Part shown: positions 33,756-41,744 of the stretch, piece after piece | Layout of the letters: every line of letters starts with the position of its first letter | Position numbering within the stretch: position 1 is the first letter of the stretch | Assembly (NCBI GenBank): GCA_903822825.1 | Contig: CAIJQQ010000033.1 | Coordinates: 1 to 44,170, forward strand | Direction of reading: 5' to 3' | DNA length: 44,170 nucleotides | Source: an uncultured Burkholderiales bacterium | GTDB lineage: Bacteria > Pseudomonadota > Gammaproteobacteria > Burkholderiales > Burkholderiaceae_C | Position numbers and translations under genes: made by a program | The notes under the pieces: model-generated | Databases searched by the model: none | What the model was told of the DNA's origin: nothing | The model's input: only the letters and a program-made list of their open reading frames with translations

Positions 33756-34799
33756 ATGTCCACTTTCAAAATCGCCGTCCTCATGCTCTGGTGCTTGGCC
33801 TGCCACTCTGTGTGGGCCCAAGACAAGCAACTCAACATTTATTCAGCACGACATTACCCGACCGATGAAGCCCTTTATGGCGACTTCACCCATGCCACAG
33901 GCATCAAGATCAACCGTGTGGACGCCGACGATGCCGGTATTCTCGCTCGTCTGAAAGCTGAGGGTACATCTTCCCCTGCCGATGTCATCTTGCTGGTGGA
34001 CGCCTCACGCCTGTGGCGTGCCGAGGTGGACGGCCTGTTCCTGCCCATCAAGTCCAAGGTGCTCGAAGAAGCTGTGCCCACCCAGCTGCACGCCAAACCC
34101 AGCGACAACGGCGGCGTGGCCTGGTTTGGCCTGTCCACCCGCGCCCGTGTGGTGGTGTTCGACAAACTCAAGTACAGCAAAGCAGATTTCGACAGCTATG
34201 AAAAACTGGCCGATCCCAAATACAAAGGCCAGTTATGCATCCGCTCGGGCTCGCACCCCTACAACCTGAGTCTGTTTGGTGCCATGACCGAGCACCTGGG
34301 TGCCGCCAAGACCGAAGCTTGGCTCAAAGGCTTGGTGGACAACATGGCACGCAGCCCCAAAGGCGGTGACACCGACCAGATCAAGGCCGTGGCCGCAGGT
34401 GAATGCGGTGTGGCCGTGACCAACACCTATTACCTGGCCCGCATGATGCGCTCGACCAACCCGGCCGACAAAGCCGCGACCGAAAAAATCGGCGTGGTCT
34501 TCCCCAACCAGTCCAACTGGGGCACCCACGTGAACATCGCCGGGGGGGCGGTGGCCAAGAACGCCAAGAACGTGGACAACGCCATCAAGTTCCTTGAATA
34601 CCTGGTCAGCCCCACGGCTCAGAACCACTTTGCCAATGGCAACAACGAGTGGCCTGTGGCCAAGGGTGTGAGCTTTGACAACCCTGCCCTCAAGTCCATG
34701 AACGGGGGCAGCTTCAAGAGCGAACTGATCCCGATCAGTGCCGTGGGCATGAACCAGGTCAAGGTCCAGCAAATGCTCGACCGCGTCGGTTTCAAGTAA
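33756..34799 (+). CDS. fbpA: Ferric iron ABC transporter substrate-binding protein
   Basis: The periplasmic iron-binding component of the FbpABC importer, 347 residues. A signal peptide ends at VWA (residues 19-21), and the mature protein starts QDKQLNIYSARHYPTDEAL with H33 and Y34. Two adjacent tyrosines Y225-Y226 (NTYYLARMM) match the Fe(III)-binding tyrosines of this family. The C-terminus NGGSFKSELIPISAVG is typical. It is behind a Fur-box promoter and is followed by a terminator. The permease and ATPase genes are 6.7-9.6 kb away. Confidence 0.93.
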   Translation: MSTFKIAVLMLWCLACHSVWAQDKQLNIYSARHYPTDEALYGDFTHATGIKINRVDADDAGILARLKAEGTSSPADVILLVDASRLWRAEVDGLFLPIKSKVLEEAVPTQLHAKPSDNGGVAWFGLSTRARVVVFDKLKYSKADFDSYEKLADPKYKGQLCIRSGSHPYNLSLFGAMTEHLGAAKTEAWLKGLVDNMARSPKGGDTDQIKAVAAGECGVAVTNTYYLARMMRSTNPADKAATEKIGVVFPNQSNWGTHVNIAGGAVAKNAKNVDNAIKFLEYLVSPTAQNHFANGNNEWPVAKGVSFDNPALKSMNGGSFKSELIPISAVGMNQVKVQQMLDRVGFK

Positions 34800-34858
34800 A
34801 AGGAAAGCGCTTTGCAGGCGTGGGTCGTCCAGACCCAAGCAGGTGCAAAAAGTCAAAG

Positions 34859-34887
34859 ACCGGACTGCCAGCAGTCCGGTTTGTCTT
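34859..34887. terminator. Terminator between convergent fbpA and ahpF
   Basis: A nine-base-pair stem (ACCGGACTG with CAGTCCGGT, loop CCAG) is followed by TTGTCTTT on the plus strand and preceded by an A-rich stretch, so it can act for fbpA and to some extent for the minus-strand ahpF. Confidence 0.7.
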
Positions 34888-34903
34888 TGTGCGGTCTGAA
34901 AAC

Positions 34904-36454
34904 TCAGGAACGGATCAGGTGGTCAAAGGCGCTCAATGCGGCCTTTGAGCCCTCACCCGCGGCGATCACGATCTGTTTGAACGGCACGGTGGTGCAGTCA
35001 CCCGCCGCGAACACGCCAGGCACATTGGTGTGGCCCTTGGCATCGACCATGATTTCGCCAAATTTGGACAACTCGATCGTGCCCTTCAGGAACTCTGTGT
35101 TGGGCACCAAACCAATTTGCACGAACACACCTGCCAATTCGACATGGTGTTCGGCGTTGGTGGCGCGGTCTTTGTAGCTGATGCCGTTCACTTTGTTGCC
35201 GTCGCCCGTGATCTCGGTCGTTTGCGCGTTGGTATGAACTGTCACGTTGGGCAAACTGTTGAGTTTCTTGACCAGCACGGCATCGGCCTTGAGCTGGTCA
35301 GCAAATTCGATCACGGTGACGTGCTCGACGATGCCGGCCAAGTCAATCGCCGCTTCGATGCCGGAGTTGCCGCCACCAATCACCGCTGTGCGCTTTCCTT
35401 TGAACAAAGGGCCGTCGCAATGCGGGCAGTAGGCCACGCCCTTGTTTTTGTACTCGGCTTCGCCGGGCACATTCACATTGCGCCAGCGGGCACCTGTGGA
35501 CAAAATCACCGTTTTGGCCTTGAGCGTGGCACCGTTTTCCATCTGGATATGCACCAAGCCATCGGCCCCTGCGGGCGTCAGTTTGTCGGCCCGTTGCAGG
35601 TTCATGATGTCCACGCCGTATTGCCGCACTTGCGCTTCCAAAGCGGCAGCAAACTTGGGGCCATCGGTCTCCAGCACCGAGATGTAGTTTTCAATCGCCA
35701 TGGTGTCGTTGGTCTGGCCGCCAAAGCGCTCGGCCGCCACACCCACGCGGATGCCTTTACGGGCTGCGTACACGGCAGCCGCCGCACCAGCGGGGCCACC
35801 GCCGACGATCAACACGTCATACGGGTCTTTGGCATCGAGCTTGGCAGCGTCGCGGGTGGCCGCGCCTGTGTCGAGCTTGGCCATAATTTCTTCGACGCTC
35901 ATGCGGCCCGAACCAAACACCTGGCCGTTCAAGAAGACCATGGGCACGGCCATGATCTGGCGCTCTTCGACTTCTTTTTGGAAGGCACCGCCTTCGATGA
36001 CCACGGTTTTGACCTTGGGGTTGAAGATGGCCATGAGCGACAAGGCCTGCACCACGTCGGGGCAGTTGTGGCAGCTCAGGGACATGTAGACCTCAAAGCT
36101 GAAGTCACCTTCCAAGCCTTTGATCGACTCAATGACTTCGGGCTCCACCTTCGGTGGGTGACCGCCAGTCCACAGCAGCGCCAACACCAAGGAGGTGAAC
36201 TCGTGGCCCAGAGGCAAACCGGCAAAGCGCACGCCTTGCGTCTCACCCTCGCGCACCACTTCAAATGAAGGCTTGCGCGCATCGTTGCCCGAAGTGTCGA
36301 GCGCCACTTTGTCGGACAGGCCCACGATGGTTTCCAGCAAGCTCTTCATGTCAATGCCGGTTTCGCTGTCGTCCAGCGATGCGATCAAGCGGATCGGCTG
36401 GCGCAGCAAGCCAAGGTATTGCTGCAATTGGGCTTTGAGGGTGTCGTCGAGCAT
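34904..36454 (-). CDS. ahpF: Alkyl hydroperoxide reductase subunit F
   Basis: AhpF passes electrons from NADH to the peroxidase AhpC. The 516-residue protein has the N-terminal double thioredoxin-like domain with redox pair C128-C131 (CHNC), the FAD motif [21 protein letters not shown] near 214-234, the disulphide C343-C346 (CPHC), the NADH motif AVIGGGNSG and the final [13 protein letters not shown] chose the ATG at 36454, which follows AGGAGA; the frame continues upstream to 36634 without coding signs. ahpC is 183 bases upstream on the same strand. Confidence 0.96.
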   Translation of the reverse strand: MLDDTLKAQLQQYLGLLRQPIRLIASLDDSETGIDMKSLLETIVGLSDKVALDTSGNDARKPSFEVVREGETQGVRFAGLPLGHEFTSLVLALLWTGGHPPKVEPEVIESIKGLEGDFSFEVYMSLSCHNCPDVVQALSLMAIFNPKVKTVVIEGGAFQKEVEERQIMAVPMVFLNGQVFGSGRMSVEEIMAKLDTGAATRDAAKLDAKDPYDVLIVGGGPAGAAAAVYAARKGIRVGVAAERFGGQTNDTMAIENYISVLETDGPKFAAALEAQVRQYGVDIMNLQRADKLTPAGADGLVHIQMENGATLKAKTVILSTGARWRNVNVPGEAEYKNKGVAYCPHCDGPLFKGKRTAVIGGGNSGIEAAIDLAGIVEHVTVIEFADQLKADAVLVKKLNSLPNVTVHTNAQTTEITGDGNKVNGISYKDRATNAEHHVELAGVFVQIGLVPNTEFLKGTIELSKFGEIMVDAKGHTNVPGVFAAGDCTTVPFKQIVIAAGEGSKAALSAFDHLIRS

Positions 36455-36607
36455 GGTTTTCTCCTGTTTCGGGCTGCACACATCCAGGGCCTCGCTTGTG
36501 GCGGGGCCTCGGAAAAAGGGTTTTTGGGGGAATCGTTGAGGACAGCGCACACCCGGCTTGTGGCCTTGTTGCGCTGTGCTCAACGCCCTGGTTGGAGGGC
36601 GCTGAAA

Positions 36608-36624
36608 GCCCTGAAAAACAGGGC
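36608..36624. promoter_or_regulatory. Hairpin between ahpC and ahpF, candidate attenuator
   Basis: GCCCTG and CAGGGC pair around five bases just 13 bases after the ahpC stop, and TTTC follows on the minus strand. A second stem (ACAGCGCA 36542-36549 with TGCGCTGT 36570-36577, 20-base loop) lies further on. Together they could lower ahpF mRNA relative to ahpC, which cells need in excess. Confidence 0.4.
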
Positions 36625-36637
36625 GTGAGGTCAAGAT

Positions 36638-37201
36638 TTAGATCTTGCCAACCAGGTCGATGGAGGGAGCCAAAGTCTTGGCGCCTTCTTTCCACTTGGC
36701 TGGGCACACTTGGCCGGGGTTGGCGGCGGTGTACTGGGCAGCGGACAGTTTGCGCAATGTCTCAGACACGTCACGGGCGATTTCGTTGGAATGGACTTCC
36801 ATGGTCTTGATCATGCCGTCTGGGTTGATCACGAAGGTGCCGCGCAATGCCAAGCCGTCTTCTTCGATGTGCACGCCGAAAGCACGTGTCAACTTGTGTG
36901 TCGGGTCACCGATCAATGGGAACTTGGCTTTGCCCACGGCAGGCGAAGTCTCGTGCCACACTTTGTGCGAGAAGTGGGTGTCGGTGGTGATGATGTACAC
37001 CTCTGCACCGGCTTTTTGGAAGGCGGCGTAGTTGTCAGCCGCGTCTTCGATTTCTGTGGGGCAGTTGAAGGTGAAAGCGGCAGGCATGAAGATGAACACG
37101 TTCCACTTGCCTTTGAGGCTGGCTTCTGTGACTTCAATGAACTTGCCGTTGTGAAAAGCTTGGTTTTTGAATGGCTGAACTTGCGTGTTGATCAGGGACA
37201 T
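36638..37201 (-). CDS. ahpC: Alkyl hydroperoxide reductase subunit C (peroxiredoxin)
   Basis: AhpC is a 2-Cys peroxiredoxin that removes hydrogen peroxide and organic peroxides. The 187-residue protein has peroxidatic C47 in FTFNCPTE, and resolving C166 in VCPAKW. The residue before C47 is Asn where enteric AhpC has Val. The ATG at 37201 follows AAGGAA. ahpF follows downstream. A 14-base palindrome lies in the leader or promoter. Confidence 0.96.
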   Translation of the reverse strand: MSLINTQVQPFKNQAFHNGKFIEVTEASLKGKWNVFIFMPAAFTFNCPTEIEDAADNYAAFQKAGAEVYIITTDTHFSHKVWHETSPAVGKAKFPLIGDPTHKLTRAFGVHIEEDGLALRGTFVINPDGMIKTMEVHSNEIARDVSETLRKLSAAQYTAANPGQVCPAKWKEGAKTLAPSIDLVGKI

Positions 37202-37242
37202 GGTGGTTCCTTTGGGGTTGGTTGATTAAAAAAAACTATCAA

Positions 37243-37256
37243 ATGAGAAATCTCAT
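37243..37256. promoter_or_regulatory. Palindrome upstream of ahpC
   Basis: ATGAGA, AA, TCTCAT is a perfect palindrome 42 bases before the ahpC start in an AT-rich stretch, flanked by CTAT and ATAG. OxyR normally controls ahpC, but the CTAT-ATAG spacing here is 15 rather than 7 bases, so it is not a clean OxyR site. Unassigned operator. Confidence 0.35.
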
Positions 37257-37301
37257 AGGAATTAATGTAAGCGGGATTGGCTGCTTGGGTGATTAGTTGT
37301 T

Positions 37302-37700
37302 TCAATCACGCCGATTGCCCAGCAAGGCGCCTGCGCCCAAGGCCAACCAAGACAAAATGAATGCCGAGCCGCCCCAGGGCACCGCCATGCGGGCCGCGTC
37401 CCAGCCCCACAGCAGGCGGGCGTAGAGATTCAGGCAAAACAACAGTGTGCCCAACAACATCAAGCCTCCTGAGGCGGTCAGCCAAACAGATTGCACCCGG
37501 GTCAGGGCCAGCCCCACAAGCATGAGCCCCAAGGCATGGAATTGCTGCTGTGCCAAAGCGGTATTCAGCGTAGCCCCAGCCGCCTGCAAGGACGGCAGGT
37601 GCGCGGCTGCTGCTGACAAAGCCACCGATGTGGCCGCGCTCAAGGCGCCCAGCACCATGAAAAATCGGGTCTGTGATGGCAGGGTGCGCGAAGCGAGCAT
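37302..37700 (-). CDS. DUF423-family small membrane protein
   Basis: A 132-residue inner-membrane protein of the DUF423 (YgdD) family with four hydrophobic segments. The first, [22 protein letters not shown], and the following [13 protein letters not shown] are characteristic; the end [16 protein letters not shown] closes the last helix. The function of the family is unknown. I chose the ATG at 37700, which follows a GGAA; ATG at 37712 is possible. It is divergent from the SDR gene, with a candidate operator between. Confidence 0.83.
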   Translation of the reverse strand: MLASRTLPSQTRFFMVLGALSAATSVALSAAAAHLPSLQAAGATLNTALAQQQFHALGLMLVGLALTRVQSVWLTASGGLMLLGTLLFCLNLYARLLWGWDAARMAVPWGGSAFILSWLALGAGALLGNRRD

Positions 37701-37766
37701 GGGGCATTCCATTGGTGAGTCACTCAATGTACCAGCGCCACAAGTCAAGGCGACAGGTGTGCATAA

Positions 37767-37788
37767 TTGACGTTTACGTCAACGTCAA
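37767..37788. promoter_or_regulatory. LiuR-like operator before the SDR gene
   Basis: TTGACGTTTACGTCAA (37767-37782) is a perfect seven-base inverted repeat with two central bases, and CGTCAA follows directly, giving a third half-site. This resembles the TTTACGT-ACGTAAA sites of the MerR-family regulator LiuR, which controls branched-chain amino acid and acyl-CoA breakdown in proteobacteria. The next gene is a 3-hydroxyacyl-CoA-type dehydrogenase, which fits. The regulator gene is not in the window. Confidence 0.55.
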
Positions 37789-37804
37789 TCCAGAAGGGCA
37801 CAAC

Positions 37805-38563
37805 ATGGACATTCAAGGCAAGGTTTTCATCGTCACAGGCGGCGCATCGGGCTTGGGCGAAGGCACAGCACGCATGCTGGCGGCCCACGGCGGCAAAGTC
37901 GTCATAGCCGATATGCAGGCCGAAAAAGGCGAAGCCATCGCCAAGGAACTGGGCGGCGCATTCGTGAAGTGCGACGTGAGCAAAGAGGACGATGGCCAGG
38001 CCGTGGTGACCCAAGCCGTGTCCATGGGCAAACTGGTGGGCCTGATCAACTGCGCGGGCATCGCCCCCGCCGAAAAGACCGTTGGCAAAAACGGCGCGCA
38101 CAACCTGGCCGTCTACACCAAGACCATCATGGTCAACCTGGTGGGCAGCTTCAACATGATCCGTCTGGCCTCGGAAGCCATGTGCCAAAACGAGCCCGAA
38201 ACCACTGGCGAGCGCGGCGTGCTGATTTCAACCGCCAGCGTGGCCGCCTATGACGGGCAGATCGGCCAGGCGGCATACGCCGCATCCAAGGGCGGCGTGG
38301 TCGGCATGACACTGCCCATTGCCCGCGACCTGGCGCGCAACGGCATCCGCAACATGACGATTGCCCCCGGCATTTTCGGCACCCCCATGCTGTTTGGCAT
38401 GCCGCAAGAGGTGCAAGACGCGCTGGCTGCGGGCGTGCCCTTCCCCTGCCGCCTGGGCACCCCGCAGGACTATGCCAAGCTGGCCAAGCACATCATCGAA
38501 AACGACATGCTCAACGGCGAAGTGATTCGTTTGGACGGCGCTATTCGTCTGGCACCCAAGTGA
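37805..38563 (+). CDS. Short-chain dehydrogenase, 3-hydroxyacyl-CoA dehydrogenase type 2-like
   Basis: A 252-residue SDR enzyme resembling 3-hydroxy-2-methylbutyryl-CoA/3-hydroxyacyl-CoA dehydrogenase (HSD17B10 type). The NAD motif is TGGASGLG (11-18), NCAG is at 82-85, and the catalytic set is N111, S145, Y158 and K162. The insert [20 protein letters not shown] and the end [15 protein letters not shown] are characteristic of this branch. I chose the ATG at 37805 ([13 protein letters not shown]). A LiuR-like operator upstream supports a role in isoleucine or acyl-CoA oxidation. No other liu genes are nearby. Confidence 0.88.
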   Translation: MDIQGKVFIVTGGASGLGEGTARMLAAHGGKVVIADMQAEKGEAIAKELGGAFVKCDVSKEDDGQAVVTQAVSMGKLVGLINCAGIAPAEKTVGKNGAHNLAVYTKTIMVNLVGSFNMIRLASEAMCQNEPETTGERGVLISTASVAAYDGQIGQAAYAASKGGVVGMTLPIARDLARNGIRNMTIAPGIFGTPMLFGMPQEVQDALAAGVPFPCRLGTPQDYAKLAKHIIENDMLNGEVIRLDGAIRLAPK

Positions 38564-38609
38564 GCTGACAATCGCTTGCAGGGCAAGCGCCCACAGAGCT
38601 ACCCATCTT

Positions 38610-38634
38610 TGTAGGAGCCAGCACAACTGGCGAT
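38610..38634 (+). repeat. REP-like hairpin unit (single)
   Basis: A 25-base unit with head TGTAGGA, stem GCCAG/CTGGC around a five-base loop, and tail GAT. It has the same head and tail as the three units between uvrC and pgsA but a different stem. It lies in the 150-base gap between the SDR gene and ggt, 47 bases after the SDR stop. Confidence 0.6.
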
Positions 38635-38713
38635 AGAGTGGCCGACAGAGGCCTAAGATGGCAACGCACCGCCCCGTTAACATGTCAAATCCGTTCGGCC
38701 CCCTCCATCAGTG

Positions 38714-40537
38714 ATGCCATACATGCACAGCACCGTCCGACGCCTGATCGCATTTTTTGCCTTGGCGCTGCTGACCGCCTGCAGCACGCAGCCCCCGGCC
38801 AGCGGCTGGCGCTACACCATCCCCGACCAACCCGAATCGGCCAGCGGCTACACCGACAAACCCGGCTGGGCCACCACGCGCCAAGCGGTGGCGGCGGCCA
38901 ACCCGCTGGCCACCGATGCCGGGCACCAAATTTTGCGGGCAGGAGGCTCGGCGCTCGACGCGGCGATTGCGGTGCAACTGGTGCTGGGCCTTGTAGAGCC
39001 GCAGTCCAGCGGCATTGGCGGCGGCGCGTTTTTGCTGCACTTTGACGGCCAGCGCGTGCAGGCCTTTGACGGCCGGGAAACCGCCCCCGCCCATGCCAAG
39101 AGCGACCAGTTTTTGAATGCCGAAGGCAAACCATTGCCTTTTGAGGATGCGGTCTTGAGCGGCCAGTCGGTGGGGGTGCCTGGCGCGGTGCGCATGCTCG
39201 AAGCCGCGCACCGCCAGCACGGCGACCTGCCCTGGGCGCAACTGTTTGCGCCCGCCATTGCGCTGGCCGAGCAAGGTTTCAAGGTCAGCCCACGGCTGCA
39301 CACGCTGCTGCAAGCCGACCCACATTTGCGAAAAGACCCCCTGGCTTTGCGCTTTTTTTACACCCCGCAAGGCCTAGCCTGGCCCGTGGGCCATGTGCTG
39401 CGCAACCCCGAGTACGGCCATGTGCTGCGCCGCCTGGCCAGCGAGGGCAGCCGCGCCCTGCACGAAGGACCTGTGGCCCAAGCCATCGTGGCGCGCACCG
39501 CGCAAACTCCCCGCCCAGGCAGCCTGAGCATGCACGACCTGCGCGATTACCAGCCGCGTGAGCGCGAGGCGCTGTGCTTTGACCATGTGGCCCGCGCTCG
39601 TGCCTACCGGCTGTGCGGTTTTCCGCCACCGTCGTCGGGCCAGATCGCCATCGGCCAGATCCTGGGGCTGCTGGCCCACACCACAGCGCAAGGCCCCGAG
39701 CTGGCAGATGGACTGCCCTCCCCCGATTGGCTGCACCGCTATGCCGAGGCCTCGCGTCTGGCCTTTGCCGACCGGGCACAGTATGTGGCCGACCCCGACT
39801 TTGTGAGCGCACCGGGGGGCGACTGGCGCAGCCTGCTGGCCCCCGACTACCTGCGCGTGCGCAGCCAACTGATTGGGGCGCAAGCCATGAAAGCGGCCCC
39901 GCCAGGCCAGCCAGCGGGCAGCCCGAGCGCTTTCGCGCCCATGGCAACGCAGCCCGAATACGGCACCAGCCACATCAGCGTGGTCGACGCCCAAGGTCGC
40001 GCCGTGGCCATGACCACCACCATCGAAGCGGCCTTCGGCTCGCGCCGCATGGTGACCACCGACCCGGCCCGACCAGGCGGTTTTTTGCTCAACAACGAAT
40101 TGACAGATTTCAGCCTGGTGCCCACAGATGTGCAGGGACGCCCGGTGGCCAACCGGGTCGAGCCCGGCAAACGCCCGCGCTCGTCCATGTCGCCCACACT
40201 GGTGTTTGACCAAGCCACCGGACAACTGGTTCTGAGCGCAGGCAGCCCAGGCGGGGCCGTCATCATCCACTTCACCGGCAAAGTGCTGGTGGGCACCCTG
40301 CACTGGGGCCTGAACGTGCAGCAGGCCGTGAACCTGCCCAACTTTGCGAGCCTGGGTGGCCCTGTTTTGCTGGAAAACCAGCGCTGGCCCGTCAGCACGG
40401 TACAAGCGCTGCAAGCCCGCGGGCACGAGCTGCGCTTGACCGACATGACCAGCGGGCTGCAGGCCATCGAGCGCACCCCCACGGGCTGGTTTGGCGCGGC
40501 CGACCCCCGGCGTGAAGGCGTGGTGCGGGGCGACTGA
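38714..40537 (+). CDS. ggt: Gamma-glutamyltransferase, predicted lipoprotein
   Basis: GGT cleaves the gamma-glutamyl bond of glutathione and related compounds outside the cytoplasm; the precursor cuts itself into two subunits. The roughly 607-residue protein has an N-terminal lipoprotein signal (LIAFFALALLTAC, lipobox LTAC, Cys 23). Further motifs are GIGGGAFLL, the GRETAP arginine, the processing and catalytic threonine T418 (GTSHISVVD), PGKRPRSSMSPT and GSPGG. Start choices are GTG 38711, ATG 38714 and ATG 38723, with no clear ribosome-binding site; all keep the signal. A Bug receptor gene follows 107 bases later. Confidence 0.92.
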   Translation: MPYMHSTVRRLIAFFALALLTACSTQPPASGWRYTIPDQPESASGYTDKPGWATTRQAVAAANPLATDAGHQILRAGGSALDAAIAVQLVLGLVEPQSSGIGGGAFLLHFDGQRVQAFDGRETAPAHAKSDQFLNAEGKPLPFEDAVLSGQSVGVPGAVRMLEAAHRQHGDLPWAQLFAPAIALAEQGFKVSPRLHTLLQADPHLRKDPLALRFFYTPQGLAWPVGHVLRNPEYGHVLRRLASEGSRALHEGPVAQAIVARTAQTPRPGSLSMHDLRDYQPREREALCFDHVARARAYRLCGFPPPSSGQIAIGQILGLLAHTTAQGPELADGLPSPDWLHRYAEASRLAFADRAQYVADPDFVSAPGGDWRSLLAPDYLRVRSQLIGAQAMKAAPPGQPAGSPSAFAPMATQPEYGTSHISVVDAQGRAVAMTTTIEAAFGSRRMVTTDPARPGGFLLNNELTDFSLVPTDVQGRPVANRVEPGKRPRSSMSPTLVFDQATGQLVLSAGSPGGAVIIHFTGKVLVGTLHWGLNVQQAVNLPNFASLGGPVLLENQRWPVSTVQALQARGHELRLTDMTSGLQAIERTPTGWFGAADPRREGVVRGD

Positions 40538-40644
40538 GACACCATTGGTCGCCCAGGCGACCCTTAGAGGGAACTCCCGATGCGGAGCGCCCTGCCAAAA
40601 GGTGATACTGACATCTGAACCAGACGTCCCCTCAGGAGAGCCTT

Positions 40645-41628
40645 GTGAAATTCAATGACCCCACACGCCGCCAATTTGTGCAAACCGGCATCGCCAGCGC
40701 CGCCGCTCTGGCCTTGCCCACATTGGCGCAGACACAAGCCTTTCCAACCCGGCCACTCAAACTGATCTGCCCCTGGCCTGCGGGCGGGTCCAGCGACATC
40801 GTGATGCGTGCGCTGGCCGAAGGCGCCACCAAGGTACTGGGCCAGCAAGTGGTCGTTGAGAACAAACCTGGTGCCAGCGGCATGCTCGGCCCCAATGAAC
40901 TCGTCAAAGCCGCCCCCGACGGCTACACCCTGTCGCAAATCACCATCGGCGTGGCGCGGCTGCCGCACATGCAAAAGATGCAGTTCGACCCGCTCAAGGA
41001 CTTCACCTACATCGCCTGCCTGACGGGTTACACCTTTGGCATCGTGGTCAAGGCCGACTCGCCCATCAAATCCATCAAAGACCTGGTCAACTTCGCCAAG
41101 GCCAACCCCGGCAAATTCGCCTATGGGTCGACTGGCAACGGCACCACGCCCCACCTGGCCGTTGAAGAATTCGCCAATAAGGCAGGCATCCAGCTCACCC
41201 ATGTGCCTTTCAAAGGCAGCTCGGACGGCCTGCAGGCGCTTTTGGGTGGTCACATCGACGCCCACAGCGACGCCACCGGTTGGGCGCCCCACGTCGAGGC
41301 AGGCACCATGCGCCTCTTGGCCACTTATGGCAGCAAACGCACCAAGCGCTGGTCCAACGTGGCCACCCTCAACGAGCTGGGCTACGACACCGTGTCCGAT
41401 TCACCCTTTGGCATCGCCGGCCCCAAGGGCATGGACCCCAAAATCGTTCGCAAACTTCAAGACGGCTTCAAGAAAACCTTGAGCGATCCGGGCGTGATTG
41501 CCGCTTTTGAAAAATACGACCAGCCTGTGATCTACATGAACAGCGAGGATTACACGCAATTCATCCTCGCCAGTTATGTGAAGGAAAAGCGGCTGATCGA
41601 ACGGCTGGGCTTGGCCAAAGCCAGCTGA
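40645..41628 (+). CDS. Bug-family (TctC-like) tripartite tricarboxylate receptor
   Basis: A 327-residue periplasmic receptor of the Bug family, abundant in Burkholderiales. A Tat-like signal is present (TRRQFVQTGIASAAALALP), and the mature protein has FPTRPLKLICPWPAGGSSDIVMR with the family loop PWPAGGSSD and later YGSTGNGTTPHLA. Bug proteins bind carboxylates or other small organic ligands; the ligand here is unknown. The GTG start follows AGGAG. No TctA/TctB membrane genes are adjacent, so it is an orphan receptor. Confidence 0.92.
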   Translation: MKFNDPTRRQFVQTGIASAAALALPTLAQTQAFPTRPLKLICPWPAGGSSDIVMRALAEGATKVLGQQVVVENKPGASGMLGPNELVKAAPDGYTLSQITIGVARLPHMQKMQFDPLKDFTYIACLTGYTFGIVVKADSPIKSIKDLVNFAKANPGKFAYGSTGNGTTPHLAVEEFANKAGIQLTHVPFKGSSDGLQALLGGHIDAHSDATGWAPHVEAGTMRLLATYGSKRTKRWSNVATLNELGYDTVSDSPFGIAGPKGMDPKIVRKLQDGFKKTLSDPGVIAAFEKYDQPVIYMNSEDYTQFILASYVKEKRLIERLGLAKAS

Positions 41629-41700
41629 GGCGGTCAGGGTTGCTGTGGAAGACGCAGCCAAGCGGCGATGGTGGTTCTTAGGCCCATGGCTATCCCCATA

Positions 41701-41728
41701 AAAAACGGCAGCCAAGGCTGCCGTTTTT
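41701..41728. terminator. Bidirectional terminator between the Bug gene and acs
   Basis: CGGCAGCC and GGCTGCCG pair around AA, and flanking runs of A and T extend the stem to 13 base pairs, leaving T runs on both strands. It can end the plus-strand receptor gene and the minus-strand acs. Confidence 0.93.
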
Positions 41729-41744
41729 TTGCTGAATCAGCCGA

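Noticed and set aside
37236..37258. OxyR operator before ahpC
   Set aside because: CTAT and ATAG are 15 bases apart rather than 7, and the outer half-sites are missing.
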